Shown piece by piece: positions 17,831 through 25,799 of a stretch of DNA of 64,000 nucleotides; within the stretch, counting starts at the first letter, position 1; each line of letters begins with the position of its first letter. The stretch is taken from assembly GCA_963769905.1 (NCBI GenBank), contig CAVYNG010000002.1, positions 62,001 through 126,000 of the forward strand, read 5' to 3'. The notes below the pieces were generated by a model that was not told the origin of the DNA, searched no databases, and was given only the letters and a program-made list of their open reading frames with translations. The stretch comes from Bog-756 sp963769905 (GTDB lineage Bacteria; Actinomycetota; Acidimicrobiia; Acidimicrobiales; RAAP-2). Made by a program: the position numbers and the translations under genes.

Positions 17831-19099
17831 GTGGACTTCGTAGCTGGCCTTCGCTGCCGTGAGTGTGGTCGTACCTACCCTGCCGAGGCGTTGCACGTGT
17901 GCGACTTCTGCTTCGGTCCCCTCGAGGTGACCTACGACTACGAACGGATCGCCGCCACCGTCGACCGCGCGCGGATCGAGGCCGGACCGCGCACCATCTG
18001 GCGCTATGCGGACCTCCTGCCCGTCGCCGACGACGCACCGGTCGACCTCGGTGCGGGGTTCACGCCTCTGGTGAGGGCGGACCGGCTCGCCGCGGAGCTC
18101 GGCCTCGGGGAGCTCTGGATCAAGGACGACACCGCCAACCCCACCGGCTCGTTCAAAGATCGCGTGGTGTCGGTGGCGCTGACCAAGGCCCGCCGGCTCG
18201 GGTTCAAGATCGCGGCGTGCGCCTCGACCGGCAACCTGGCCAACTCGGTCGCCGCCCATGCGGCCAGGGCGGGCATGGAGTCGGTCGTGCTGATCCCTCA
18301 GGACCTCGAGGCGGCGAAGATCACCATGACCTCGGTCTACGGCGGCAAGGTCTTCGCGGTCGAGGGCAGCTACGACGACGTGAACCGGCTGTGCGCGGAG
18401 CTGACCAGCGAGCAGCCGACGTGGGCCTTCGTGAACGTGAACGTGCGGACCTACTACGCCGAGGGCTCGAAGACCCTGGCGTTCGAAGTCGCCGAGCAGC
18501 TCGGCTGGGTCGCACCCGACCACGTCGTCGTGCCGATCGGGTCGGGGAGCCAGCTCACCAAGGTGGCGAAGGGCTTCGAGGAGCTGTGGCAGGTCGGCCT
18601 GCTCGACGAGGAGCCGGCGGTGCGCGTCTCGGGTGCGCAGGCGGCCGGCTGTGCGCCGGTGGCGACCGCCTTCGCCGAGGGGGCCGACGCCATCCGTCCT
18701 GTCAAGCCGGACACCATCGCCAAGTCGCTCGCCATCGGCAACCCCGCGGACGGCTGGTACGCGCTCGACACCATCCGCACCTCGGGTGGCTCGTGCGCCG
18801 CGGTCAGCGACGACGAGGTCGTCGAAGGGATCGGGCTACTCGCGCGCACCGAGGGCATCTTCGCCGAGACCGCGGGCGGGGTCACCATCGCGACCCTGGC
18901 CAAGCTCGCCGCCGAAGGCGTGATCCGTCCGGACGAGCGAGTCGTCGCGATGGTGACCGGGCACGGCTTGAAGACCGTCGAGGCGCTCGCCGGAACGACC
19001 GGCCCGACCGCCACCGTCGCACCGACGCTCGAGGCCTTCTCGGCCGCGATGGCGTCGGTGGCGGGCACCGCCGAGGGGATCGAGAGAGGTGGACGATGA
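17831..19099 (+). CDS. thrC: Threonine synthase-family PLP enzyme, SAM-controlled; possible O-phosphohomoserine-dependent homocysteine synthase
   Basis: 422 residues from the GTG at 17831, with GAGGAG 6 bases upstream. An N-terminal zinc ribbon (CRECG ... CDFCFG) is followed by a fold-type II PLP domain with the Schiff-base lysine in NPTGSFKDR, the phosphate loop and GSGSQLTK. Sequence alone says threonine synthase, which acts on O-phosphohomoserine. Context argues for another product: the mRNA carries a SAM riboswitch, a methionine-type control, and the next gene, overlapping by 4 bases, is a CysO-like sulfur carrier. In M. tuberculosis the PLP enzyme CysM takes sulfur from CysO. By analogy this enzyme may make homocysteine from O-phosphohomoserine. 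I recall a similar pair (MetM/MetO) reported in Streptomyces but cannot check it here. Confidence 0.85.
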   Translation: MDFVAGLRCRECGRTYPAEALHVCDFCFGPLEVTYDYERIAATVDRARIEAGPRTIWRYADLLPVADDAPVDLGAGFTPLVRADRLAAELGLGELWIKDDTANPTGSFKDRVVSVALTKARRLGFKIAACASTGNLANSVAAHAARAGMESVVLIPQDLEAAKITMTSVYGGKVFAVEGSYDDVNRLCAELTSEQPTWAFVNVNVRTYYAEGSKTLAFEVAEQLGWVAPDHVVVPIGSGSQLTKVAKGFEELWQVGLLDEEPAVRVSGAQAAGCAPVATAFAEGADAIRPVKPDTIAKSLAIGNPADGWYALDTIRTSGGSCAAVSDDEVVEGIGLLARTEGIFAETAGGVTIATLAKLAAEGVIRPDERVVAMVTGHGLKTVEALAGTTGPTATVAPTLEAFSAAMASVAGTAEGIERGGR

Positions 19100-19368
19100 T
19101 CACGGTCCGAGTCCCGACCCAGCTGCGCGCACTGACCGGGGGGGCCGGCGAGGTCACTGTCGAGGGGTCGACGGTGGGCGAGGCGCTGAAGGCGCTCGAG
19201 GTCGCCCATCCCGGTTTCGGCGAGCGGCTCTTCGACGAGAAGGGCGGGCTCCGCCGCTTCGTGAACGTCTTCGTCGCCGACGAGGACGTGCGCTTCCTCG
19301 ACGGCCTCTCGACGACGGTTCGCGACGGGGAGACGCTCTCGATCGTCCCGGCGGTGGCGGGGGGCTGA
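19096..19368 (+). CDS. CysO/MoaD/ThiS-type sulfur carrier protein
   Basis: A 90-residue beta-grasp protein. It ends in IVPAVAGG, the same free Gly-Gly terminus as M. tuberculosis CysO, and shares with it RFVNVFVADEDVRFLDGL-type sequence and ERLFD in the middle. The terminal glycine would be adenylated and converted to a thiocarboxylate by an E1-like MoeZ-type protein, which is not in the window. The ATG at 19096 overlaps the stop of the PLP enzyme gene, so the two are translated together under SAM riboswitch control. The CysO resemblance, rather than MoaD of molybdopterin synthase, is my reading; no molybdenum cofactor genes are nearby. Confidence 0.9.
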   Translation: MITVRVPTQLRALTGGAGEVTVEGSTVGEALKALEVAHPGFGERLFDEKGGLRRFVNVFVADEDVRFLDGLSTTVRDGETLSIVPAVAGG

Positions 19369-19377
19369 ACCCGGCGG

Positions 19378-20016
19378 TCAGCCGGCGCGCTCGCCGGTCC
19401 CGATCCCGCGGAGCATGAACGTACAGGTCTCCGCAGCGATGGTGCACCGGGGCTCGGGCAGAGGGTCAGCCGCCCGGACCGCCATCGCGCCGAAGATCTG
19501 CTGCCCGATGAGCGAGGTCGCTCGGACCGGATCGGTGTCTTGGAAGACGCCGGCGGCGACGCCGTCCTCGTAGATCTCGCGGATGAGTTCCGCGATGTCG
19601 AGGCTGAGGAGCGCGAGCTCGTCGCCCACCCCCTCCGCACCCCGGGCGAGGGTCCCCTCGACGACCAGGGCCAGACGGAAGAAGGCGCGATCGTCGTCGA
19701 CCCGGGCGAGGAGCTCCTCGACGAGCCGCTCGAGCCGGTGGCTCGGCGCTGCGTCCTTGTCCCAGGAGGAGGTGACCGCGCGGATCAGCTCCTCGCGCAG
19801 TCCGGCAACGCAGGCGCGAAGGAGGTCTTCGCGGTTGGCGAAGTACACGTACACCGTCGACCGCGAGAGGCCCGCGGCGGTCGCCATCTCGTCCATCGAG
19901 ACGTCGGTGGTCCCGCGCTCGGCGACCAGCCGGCGGGCCACGGCGACGATCTGCTCCCTACGGAAGTCGCGGATGACTTCCTTCAAGTGGTCAGGGGTCT
20001 TCGCCGCGTCGGTCAT
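19378..20016 (-). CDS. TetR-family transcriptional regulator, cotranscribed with P450
   Basis: 212 residues. The helix-turn-helix is in MDEMATAAGLSRSTVYVYFA near residues 42-61, and the C-terminal part is an uncharacterised TetR ligand domain. Its ATG overlaps the stop of the P450 gene by 4 bases, so it is the second gene of a P450-TetR operon. The operator candidate in front of the P450 gene (21291-21332) is its likely target, giving autoregulation together with the monooxygenase. Confidence 0.87.
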   Translation of the reverse strand: MTDAAKTPDHLKEVIRDFRREQIVAVARRLVAERGTTDVSMDEMATAAGLSRSTVYVYFANREDLLRACVAGLREELIRAVTSSWDKDAAPSHRLERLVEELLARVDDDRAFFRLALVVEGTLARGAEGVGDELALLSLDIAELIREIYEDGVAAGVFQDTDPVRATSLIGQQIFGAMAVRAADPLPEPRCTIAAETCTFMLRGIGTGERAG

Positions 20017-21275
20017 GTGGTCACCCGCGGTGCCTCGGGAAAGGCCACCGGAATGTGCTTGACGCCGTTGATGAACGGGGACTGGAGGCGTTGCACCTCA
20101 CCGTCGAGCCGGATGTCGGGCATCCGGTCGAGCAGGTGCTCGAACATGGTCCGGATCTCCATCCGGGCGAGGTTCGCCCCGAGGCAGAAGTGCGGCCCAC
20201 CTGCTCCGAACGCGATGTGTGGGTTGGGATCGCGGGTGATGTCGAAGGTGTGCGGATTCTCGAAGACGGACTCGTCGCGGTTGGCCGAGACGTGATAGAA
20301 GACGATTTTCGAGTCCTCCTCGATGACTTGACCCTCGAGTTCGAGACGGCCGGTGGTCTGCCGGCGGAAGTCCATGACCGGACTCACGTACCTGAGCATC
20401 TCCTCGACCGCGGGGGCCAGCAGCGAGCGATCGTCGCGTAAGCGTTGCCACTGGTCGGGGTTCTCGAAGAAGGCGACCATCCCCCCGGAGATGAGGTTGC
20501 GGGTGGTCTCGTTTCCGGCGACGGTCAACAGGAGGAAGAAGAGCTCGAGCTCGAGTTCGGAGAGCTGCTCGCCCTCGATCTCGACCTGGGTCAAGACGCT
20601 CATCAGGTCCTCGTGCGGGTCGCCCCGCTTGAGCGCGAACAGCTCCGACGCATAGGCGTAGAGCTCGAGGGACGCCTGCTGTGCCGCCTCGCCGGTCGTC
20701 TGGTATTCGGGGTCCTCGCTGCCGATCATCCGGTTGGACCAGTCGAACATCCGGTGCCGGTCCTCGTCGGGGACTCCGAGCAGTTCGGCTATCACCACCA
20801 ACGGCAGCTCGGCCGCGATCTCGGTGACGAAGTCGGCGGTGCCGCGCTCGATCACCCCGTCGATGATGACGTCGGTCGCTGCGTGGATCCGCTCGTGAAG
20901 CTGGGCGATCGTGCGCGGGGTGAAGCCCTTGTTGACCAGACGGCGGTAGCGGGTGTGGAGGGGCGGATCCATGTTGAGCATCAAGAGCTGTTGCTGCGCG
21001 AGGTCGTCGGCAGCCAGGTCCCAGAGGTAGGTGGCCTGTCGCTGGGAGGAGAAGTGCTCGTAGTCGCGGTTGACCGCGGTGCACCCCGCGTGCGAGGTCA
21101 CCGCCCAGAAGCCCGGTCCGCCGCTCCCCGTCTTTTCCGCGTGCCACCAGACGGGGGCGTTGCGGCGGAGGAAGGTGAACCACTGGTGGGGGACTCCGTC
21201 GACGAAGCGTTTCGAGTCGGTGAGGTCGATGTCGTCGAATTCGACGCCACTGATGTCGAGGTCGGTGGTGCTCAT
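20013..21275 (-). CDS. Cytochrome P450, CYP125/CYP124/CYP142-like
   Basis: Soluble bacterial P450 of 420 residues; ATG 21275 has GGAGG upstream, while the longer open frame is not coding. Motifs: C-helix MDPPLHTRYRRLVNKGF, I-helix oxygen-activation site VAGNETTRN, ExxR in EEMLRYVSP, and the heme loop FGAGGPHFCLGANLA with C364 as thiolate ligand. The pattern resembles actinobacterial P450s that hydroxylate sterol side chains or methyl-branched lipids. The nearby acyl-CoA ligase, SDR and EthD protein fit a lipid or hydrocarbon substrate, but none can be named. No ferredoxin gene is adjacent, so redox partners are elsewhere. Confidence 0.9.
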   Translation of the reverse strand: MSTTDLDISGVEFDDIDLTDSKRFVDGVPHQWFTFLRRNAPVWWHAEKTGSGGPGFWAVTSHAGCTAVNRDYEHFSSQRQATYLWDLAADDLAQQQLLMLNMDPPLHTRYRRLVNKGFTPRTIAQLHERIHAATDVIIDGVIERGTADFVTEIAAELPLVVIAELLGVPDEDRHRMFDWSNRMIGSEDPEYQTTGEAAQQASLELYAYASELFALKRGDPHEDLMSVLTQVEIEGEQLSELELELFFLLLTVAGNETTRNLISGGMVAFFENPDQWQRLRDDRSLLAPAVEEMLRYVSPVMDFRRQTTGRLELEGQVIEEDSKIVFYHVSANRDESVFENPHTFDITRDPNPHIAFGAGGPHFCLGANLARMEIRTMFEHLLDRMPDIRLDGEVQRLQSPFINGVKHIPVAFPEAPRVTT

Positions 21276-21290
21276 GGAGGCCTCCGGGAT

Positions 21291-21346
21291 GATCGGACAT
21301 CTTGTCCGGTAGCCCGGATCGTATGTCCGATCGGCCCCGGGGTCAA
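21291..21346 (-). promoter_or_regulatory. P450 operon promoter with TGTCCG operator
   Basis: Reading the minus strand, TTGACC (21346-21341) and TACGAT (21323-21318) are spaced by 17 bases, with the predicted start near 21311. A perfect 10-bp inverted repeat GATCGGACAT (21291-21300) / ATGTCCGATC (21323-21332) flanks the -10 and start point, and a third TGTCCG half-site lies at 21303-21308. The layout fits repression by the TetR encoded in the same operon. Confidence 0.65.
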
Positions 21347-21388
21347 CACCCCGCGCGTCGCGTTCGGCGAGGCCGTCGAGCGCGCCGC

Positions 21389-21754
21389 TCAGCTCTGCCA
21401 GTCGGCCGGGCCGTCCATGACCACCCGGGGCTCCTCGGTGACCACGAAGTGGAGGTGGTCGAGGTCGAGGAAGTGGGGCAGGTCCGCGAACATCTCGGGG
21501 AAGTCCACCTCGGTGGTGTGGGCGTGGTACTCGTCCATCGAGGCGAACCACTGTTCGGTGACGCCGTCGTAGCCGGACCGGTCGTCGTCGTTCCGATAGT
21601 CGTCGAGCGGGCGGGGGTGCTGTTCGTAGCGGAGGACGTGGCTCCCGCAGCGGCTCGAGGTGACGAGCGGGCCGTGGTGGTCCCGCCAATAGGCCTGGAA
21701 CTCGGCCGGCGTCATCCCCTCTCTGCGTTTGAGCAGGCAGGTCAACTTGACCAT
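21389..21754 (-). CDS. EthD-domain protein
   Basis: 121 residues; ATG 21754 has GGGAGG 9 bases upstream (a TTG at 21763 is an alternative). The EthD dimeric alpha-beta barrel signature is visible: VKLTCLLKRREGMTPAEFQ followed by YWRDHHGPLV. The founding member is needed for the P450 system degrading ethyl tert-butyl ether, though its chemistry is unclear; others act in polyketide or ring metabolism. The P450 operon next to it on the same strand makes a shared pathway plausible, but its own spacing of over 100 bases suggests a separate transcript or one read through to the P450. Confidence 0.82.
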   Translation of the reverse strand: MVKLTCLLKRREGMTPAEFQAYWRDHHGPLVTSSRCGSHVLRYEQHPRPLDDYRNDDDRSGYDGVTEQWFASMDEYHAHTTEVDFPEMFADLPHFLDLDHLHFVVTEEPRVVMDGPADWQS

Positions 21755-21894
21755 CGACGGCAACCTCCCGTGGTCGGATCATGGTGTCGGACCGACACCA
21801 TCGCGGCATCCGCGCAGAGGATCCACCGCGAAGACCGCGGAGGGCAAGCCCGGTGCGCACGGCGGCGCGGCCGGACTCCCGAGCTGCGAACGGC

Positions 21895-22668
21895 TCACGA
21901 CCGGACCGGCGCGCAGAAGAGATCGGTCAGGTAGGGCAGGGAGATCGGCTCCTCGAGGGTCGCGGCGAACGAGTCGACCTCGGCGAGGAGCGCGGCCCGT
22001 TCGGAGTCGGGAAGGACCTGCACGTAGCTCCGTGTGGCGATCTGTTCGACGAAGGTCGACCGGTCGAGCAGTTGGGAGAAGCGGAAGATCGTGCGCTCGA
22101 CCGGTCCGAACAGCCCGCTGGCGTCGAGGACCAACCCGAAGTCCTTCCCGACCGGGTAGGGCTGGCAGCGGTCCCACTTGCTGATCCGCACCAGCTCGGT
22201 GACCATCGGGTCGTTCTCGTCCCGCTCGTTCCAGACGAGCGAGACCCACCCCCCGGGGCGGAGCACCCGTGCGATCTCCGCCAGTGCGCGCGGAGGGTCG
22301 AACCAGTGGAAGGACTGGGCGGCCACCACCGAGTCGAGCACGCCGTTCGCGACGGGTACGGCCTCTGCGGTGCCTGCGACCACCGGCACTCCCGGCACTG
22401 CGCGCACGAAGACCTCACGCATCGAGGCAGACGGCTCGACCGCGATGCACGCCGCACCGAGCGAGCCGAGCTGACGGGTGAGCTTTCCGGTTCCGGCCGC
22501 GAGATCGAGCACCCGCGACCCTTCTGCGATGCCGGACCTGTCGACCAGGTGCGCGACCGCCTCCGCGGGGTAGCCCGGGCGCGCGCGCTCGTAGAGGTCG
22601 GAGCCCGACTCGAACCCCGCTCGTCCGAGTGACGAGCGCCGGGCCGCCACGTGGTCCGCCCCGGCCAT
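21895..22668 (-). CDS. Class I SAM-dependent methyltransferase
   Basis: 257 residues from ATG 22668. Rossmann-fold methyltransferase with motif I VLDLAAGTGKLTRQL, motif II acidic end AVEPSASM, motif III AQSFHWFD and motif IV region ALAEIARVLRPGGWVSLVWN. It belongs to the methyltransferase type 11 (UbiE-like) group, where AQSFHWF is common. Small-molecule substrate unknown. It diverges from the acyltransferase gene at 22762. Confidence 0.85.
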   Translation of the reverse strand: MAGADHVAARRSSLGRAGFESGSDLYERARPGYPAEAVAHLVDRSGIAEGSRVLDLAAGTGKLTRQLGSLGAACIAVEPSASMREVFVRAVPGVPVVAGTAEAVPVANGVLDSVVAAQSFHWFDPPRALAEIARVLRPGGWVSLVWNERDENDPMVTELVRISKWDRCQPYPVGKDFGLVLDASGLFGPVERTIFRFSQLLDRSTFVEQIATRSYVQVLPDSERAALLAEVDSFAATLEEPISLPYLTDLFCAPVRS

Positions 22669-22761
22669 GCTCCAGACTCTAGGGAGGGGCACGCCCTCCG
22701 GCGGTCCCCCGGCCGGCGGCCGCCTCGTTCGTCGGCGCGCCGATCGGATACCGTCGCGGCG

Positions 22762-23547
22762 ATGTCAGCCATCTCCGGGTCCGGCGAGGCACCGCGGCCG
22801 GCCGGATCCGTCCCCGGCCGCAATGGGACGTCGCCGCCCGCACGCCCGTTCGAATCCGTCGCACCGCCGCGGCGAATCGCAGGCGGGGGAGGCCGTCTCG
22901 CCAACCGTCTCGTCCACGCCGGATGGCGGTGGGTCGCCCGCCACGGCGCCGTCGGCCCCGGCGACGTGGTGGCGGAGCGGTTCGGCTTCTTCGGCGAGGG
23001 GAGCTGCCTTTCGTTCCCGCCCGGCGCCCTCTTCGGGGAGCCCTGGATCCATATCGGTCGCGACACGCTGGTCGGCCCGGACGTGAGCCTTTCGGCGGGC
23101 ATGGTGCCGGGTCAGCAGATGATCACCGACCCGGTGGTCCGCATCGGTGACCGCTGCATGATCGGAAGGGGGAGCCACGTCGTCGGTCACTTCTCGATCG
23201 AGATCGGCGACGACGTCTACACCGGCCCCTACGTCTACGTCACCGACCAGAACCACGGTTACGAGGACCCAGACGAGGTGGTCCACGCCCAGTGGCCGAA
23301 CGACGTCCCGGTCCGGGTGGGTGCGGGCAGCTGGATCGGAACCGGGGTGGTGATCCTCCCCGGGACGACCCTCGGCCGCAATGTGGTGGTCGGGGCCGGT
23401 GCGGTCGTCCACGGCGAGTTCCCCGACCACTCGGTCGTGGCCGGGGTGCCGGCCCGGGTGATCCGCCGCTACGTCCCGGGATCGGGTTGGCTCGACGTGT
23501 CGGAAGCGGCGAGCGCGCCTGCGCCGTCCGACCGGGTTTCGGACTGA
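22762..23547 (+). CDS. Hexapeptide-repeat (left-handed beta-helix) acyltransferase
   Basis: 261 residues from ATG 22762. An unconserved Pro/Arg-rich N-terminus of about 45 residues is followed by hexapeptide repeats such as IHIGRDTLVGPDVSLSAG and VRVGAGSWIGTGVVILPG. The catalytic-type His lies in YVTDQNHGYED, as in LacA/NodL/maltose acetyltransferases. The end reads VVAGVPARVIRRY. It probably transfers an acetyl or other acyl group to a sugar or lipid. The last 79 bases overlap the 3' end of the convergent patatin gene. Confidence 0.85.
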   Translation: MSAISGSGEAPRPAGSVPGRNGTSPPARPFESVAPPRRIAGGGGRLANRLVHAGWRWVARHGAVGPGDVVAERFGFFGEGSCLSFPPGALFGEPWIHIGRDTLVGPDVSLSAGMVPGQQMITDPVVRIGDRCMIGRGSHVVGHFSIEIGDDVYTGPYVYVTDQNHGYEDPDEVVHAQWPNDVPVRVGAGSWIGTGVVILPGTTLGRNVVVGAGAVVHGEFPDHSVVAGVPARVIRRYVPGSGWLDVSEAASAPAPSDRVSD

Positions 23548-24602
23548 CCGTTCCTCCCGGCGGCAAGGCCGTCTCCCCCGGGGGCCGGCGACGGCACCGC
23601 TCGGGTCGAGCCCGTCTTCGTCCCGAGTCCGTAGCGCCGCACCACCTCGGATGCCTCCTCACGGCCGTGCGCGATGAGCGCCTCGGTCGTCGAGAAGTCG
23701 TCGAAGTCGCGGACCGCGGACTCGCTGCCGGCGCAGAGGATGACCTCCACCCCCTCGGGGAGTCGGGCCATGTCCCGCGGGAAGCGCGCGTGGATCGAGG
23801 TGAACAGAGCGTTGATCACCGCCTCGATGGGTCGCCTCGAGGTGGCCGGGGCATAGACGGGTGAGGAGCAGAGCAGGACGACGATCCGGGTGGCACCCGC
23901 GTCGATCGCCCGCTGTATCGGGACGTTGTTGACGACGCCGCCGTCGATGTACTGCTCCCCCTCGATCTCGATGGGCGGGAAGATGGCCGGCATCGCGGCG
24001 GAGGCGAGAACCGTCTCGGCCGCCGGGCCGTAGGTGAACCACCGTTCGCGGCCGTCGGTCAGAGAGGTGGCCACCACCTCCACCGGCACCGGTATGTCTT
24101 CGAGTCTGTCGAAGGTGATCCCGTCCTCGACGATCGTGCGCAGTCCCGAGTTCGAGTACACCGACTCCCGCTGCTGGAAGTAGAGCCACGGGCCGTGCAG
24201 GCGTCCCTGCGGGAAGACGTGCTCGCGGTTGATCCCCGTCCAGATCTGGGCCATCCGCTCGACACCTTCGGGGGTCGGGTCGCAGGCGAACCCGACGCCG
24301 TTCACCGCTCCGACCGAGCACCCGTAGATCCGGTCGGGCACGAACCCGTGCTCGGCGAGGACCTGCAACATCCCGATCTGGACCGCACCTCGCGGACCAC
24401 CCCCGCCGAGGACGAGCGCGGTCATCCCCTCCTCGTCGTCCTCGTCCACTCCGTCCTGGCCCGATGCCTCGAGCCACCGTGCCCGCGCCGCGCCGGCTCG
24501 CTGCAGGGTGAACCGGACGGTCAGCACGATCAGGACCAGGGTGACCACCACGAAGACGGAAAAGATGACGGCAAACGCGGTCACCGACGCCTCCGGTGTC
24601 AT
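23469..24602 (-). CDS. Patatin-like phospholipase, membrane-anchored
   Basis: 377 residues. One transmembrane helix near residues 8-30 is followed by the patatin domain: oxyanion loop GGGGPRG near residue 66, nucleophile motif G-C-S96-V-G, and the catalytic Asp in YIDGGVVNNVP. This is a Ser-Asp dyad lipid acyl hydrolase fold, most similar to bacterial RssA/NTE-type proteins. The C-terminal 45 residues are low-complexity and are encoded by the segment that overlaps the acyltransferase gene, so that end may be a recent extension. Confidence 0.88.
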   Translation of the reverse strand: MTPEASVTAFAVIFSVFVVVTLVLIVLTVRFTLQRAGAARARWLEASGQDGVDEDDEEGMTALVLGGGGPRGAVQIGMLQVLAEHGFVPDRIYGCSVGAVNGVGFACDPTPEGVERMAQIWTGINREHVFPQGRLHGPWLYFQQRESVYSNSGLRTIVEDGITFDRLEDIPVPVEVVATSLTDGRERWFTYGPAAETVLASAAMPAIFPPIEIEGEQYIDGGVVNNVPIQRAIDAGATRIVVLLCSSPVYAPATSRRPIEAVINALFTSIHARFPRDMARLPEGVEVILCAGSESAVRDFDDFSTTEALIAHGREEASEVVRRYGLGTKTGSTRAVPSPAPGGDGLAAGRNGQSETRSDGAGALAASDTSSQPDPGT

Positions 24603-24671
24603 ACAGAAGAGAGGCTACCGGGCCGGGGAGGTGATCGAGCGACCGTCACACCCGCGGGCGACACTCGTGCC

Positions 24672-25799
24672 GTGCCGGTGACGACGACAGAACATGTTCG
24701 CGCGGGGAGCGCGGGGAGGCGGCACCGACCGAGCCGCGAGCGTCCTGCGGGCCGGCCACGGGGCAACTCGGAAGGGCGCCCGCCGGCTCGTTCTCCTCGG
24801 TCGCGCTCGTGGTCGCACGCCTGGCAACCGCTCGCGGGTGCCGCACTGCTCGACCGGCTCCGGGCCACCGGCCGTGCCCGCCCGACTCTCGATCCCGACC
24901 TCGTGGCAGAGCTGTGTTCCCTCATCGAGGAGGGAATCCGATCCTCGACGGAGGAGCGGTCGGTCGCCGGACACGGTCCGGTCGTGCGGCCGCCCGTCGT
25001 GCCCCCGCAGCCGTTGGTCGTGACCAGGCAGCGGCTGGCCGGCGCGCTCTCGTCTGCGGCGCACGCCTCGGGTCCCGTGTACGGGAAGCGCGAGCCGTCG
25101 ATCGCCCTGGCCTGTGGTGCCCTGGTCTCCGTACTCTTCCGCCAGCTGGTGACGGTCGGCACGATCGGCGATCCGATGGCCGACGGGATCGCGGCACTAT
25201 CGCTCGACGACCGGCAGGCCGGGCTCGTGTACTGGATCGAGGCGCTGACCCGGGCGGCACGCGAGGAACTGCGGGCCGAGGTCGAGCGGCAGACCGGCGC
25301 GCTGGCCCGCCGATGGCCGGTGTTCGAGCCGTCGTGGCTTCCGCGCACCGACGAGGCGATGCAAGTCGTGCTCTCGGGAGGCGCAGTCGTGCTCTCGGCT
25401 CGGGTCGACCTCGTCGTCGGTCGACCCGCCGAGCACGAAGCATCGATCGCCATGGTGGAGCTCGTCTCGGGCGCCCGACGGCAGCTCCACCGCGCCGACC
25501 GGCACTTCGCGGCGCTGGTGGAGACGCTGCGGCACGGGGCGCCCCCGTTCGTGGCGGCCACCTACTACACGAGCTCGGGGGAGCTCGACGTGGAGCCGAT
25601 CGCCGACGAGCTGTTGGTGGGCGCCGCCCGACGCGTGGTCGCGGGTATCGACGCGCTGGTGGGCCCGGCGGCGGGGACCGACCGCGTACCGGTTCGGGCC
25701 CCGTTCTCCGTGTCGTGTCCAGCGTCGCGGTGGGACCCTGCGGACCCGTGTGCCGGCGTGACCGGTGAGGGAGGGTTCCCGGCCGAGGGCGGGTCGTGA
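24672..25799 (+). CDS. Uncharacterised protein with a possible degenerate PD-(D/E)XK core (first of coupled pair)
   Basis: About 375 residues from GTG 24672 (GTG 24678 also possible); I do not recognise a named family. The first 70 residues are Arg/Pro-rich. In the C-terminal half, LSARVDLVVGRP, then IAMVELVSGARRQLHRADR, then FAALVETLRHGAPP and a YYTSSGELDVEPI strand, recall the D...ExK core of RecB/Cas4-like nucleases: Asp is kept, Glu appears in VEL, but the Lys is missing (V-S-G instead of K-T-G). If so it is catalytically dead or uses another residue. The stop overlaps the start of the next gene by 4 bases (GTGA), so the two products are made together. No membrane segment or signal peptide. 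Confidence 0.6.
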   Translation: MPVTTTEHVRAGSAGRRHRPSRERPAGRPRGNSEGRPPARSPRSRSWSHAWQPLAGAALLDRLRATGRARPTLDPDLVAELCSLIEEGIRSSTEERSVAGHGPVVRPPVVPPQPLVVTRQRLAGALSSAAHASGPVYGKREPSIALACGALVSVLFRQLVTVGTIGDPMADGIAALSLDDRQAGLVYWIEALTRAAREELRAEVERQTGALARRWPVFEPSWLPRTDEAMQVVLSGGAVVLSARVDLVVGRPAEHEASIAMVELVSGARRQLHRADRHFAALVETLRHGAPPFVAATYYTSSGELDVEPIADELLVGAARRVVAGIDALVGPAAGTDRVPVRAPFSVSCPASRWDPADPCAGVTGEGGFPAEGGS

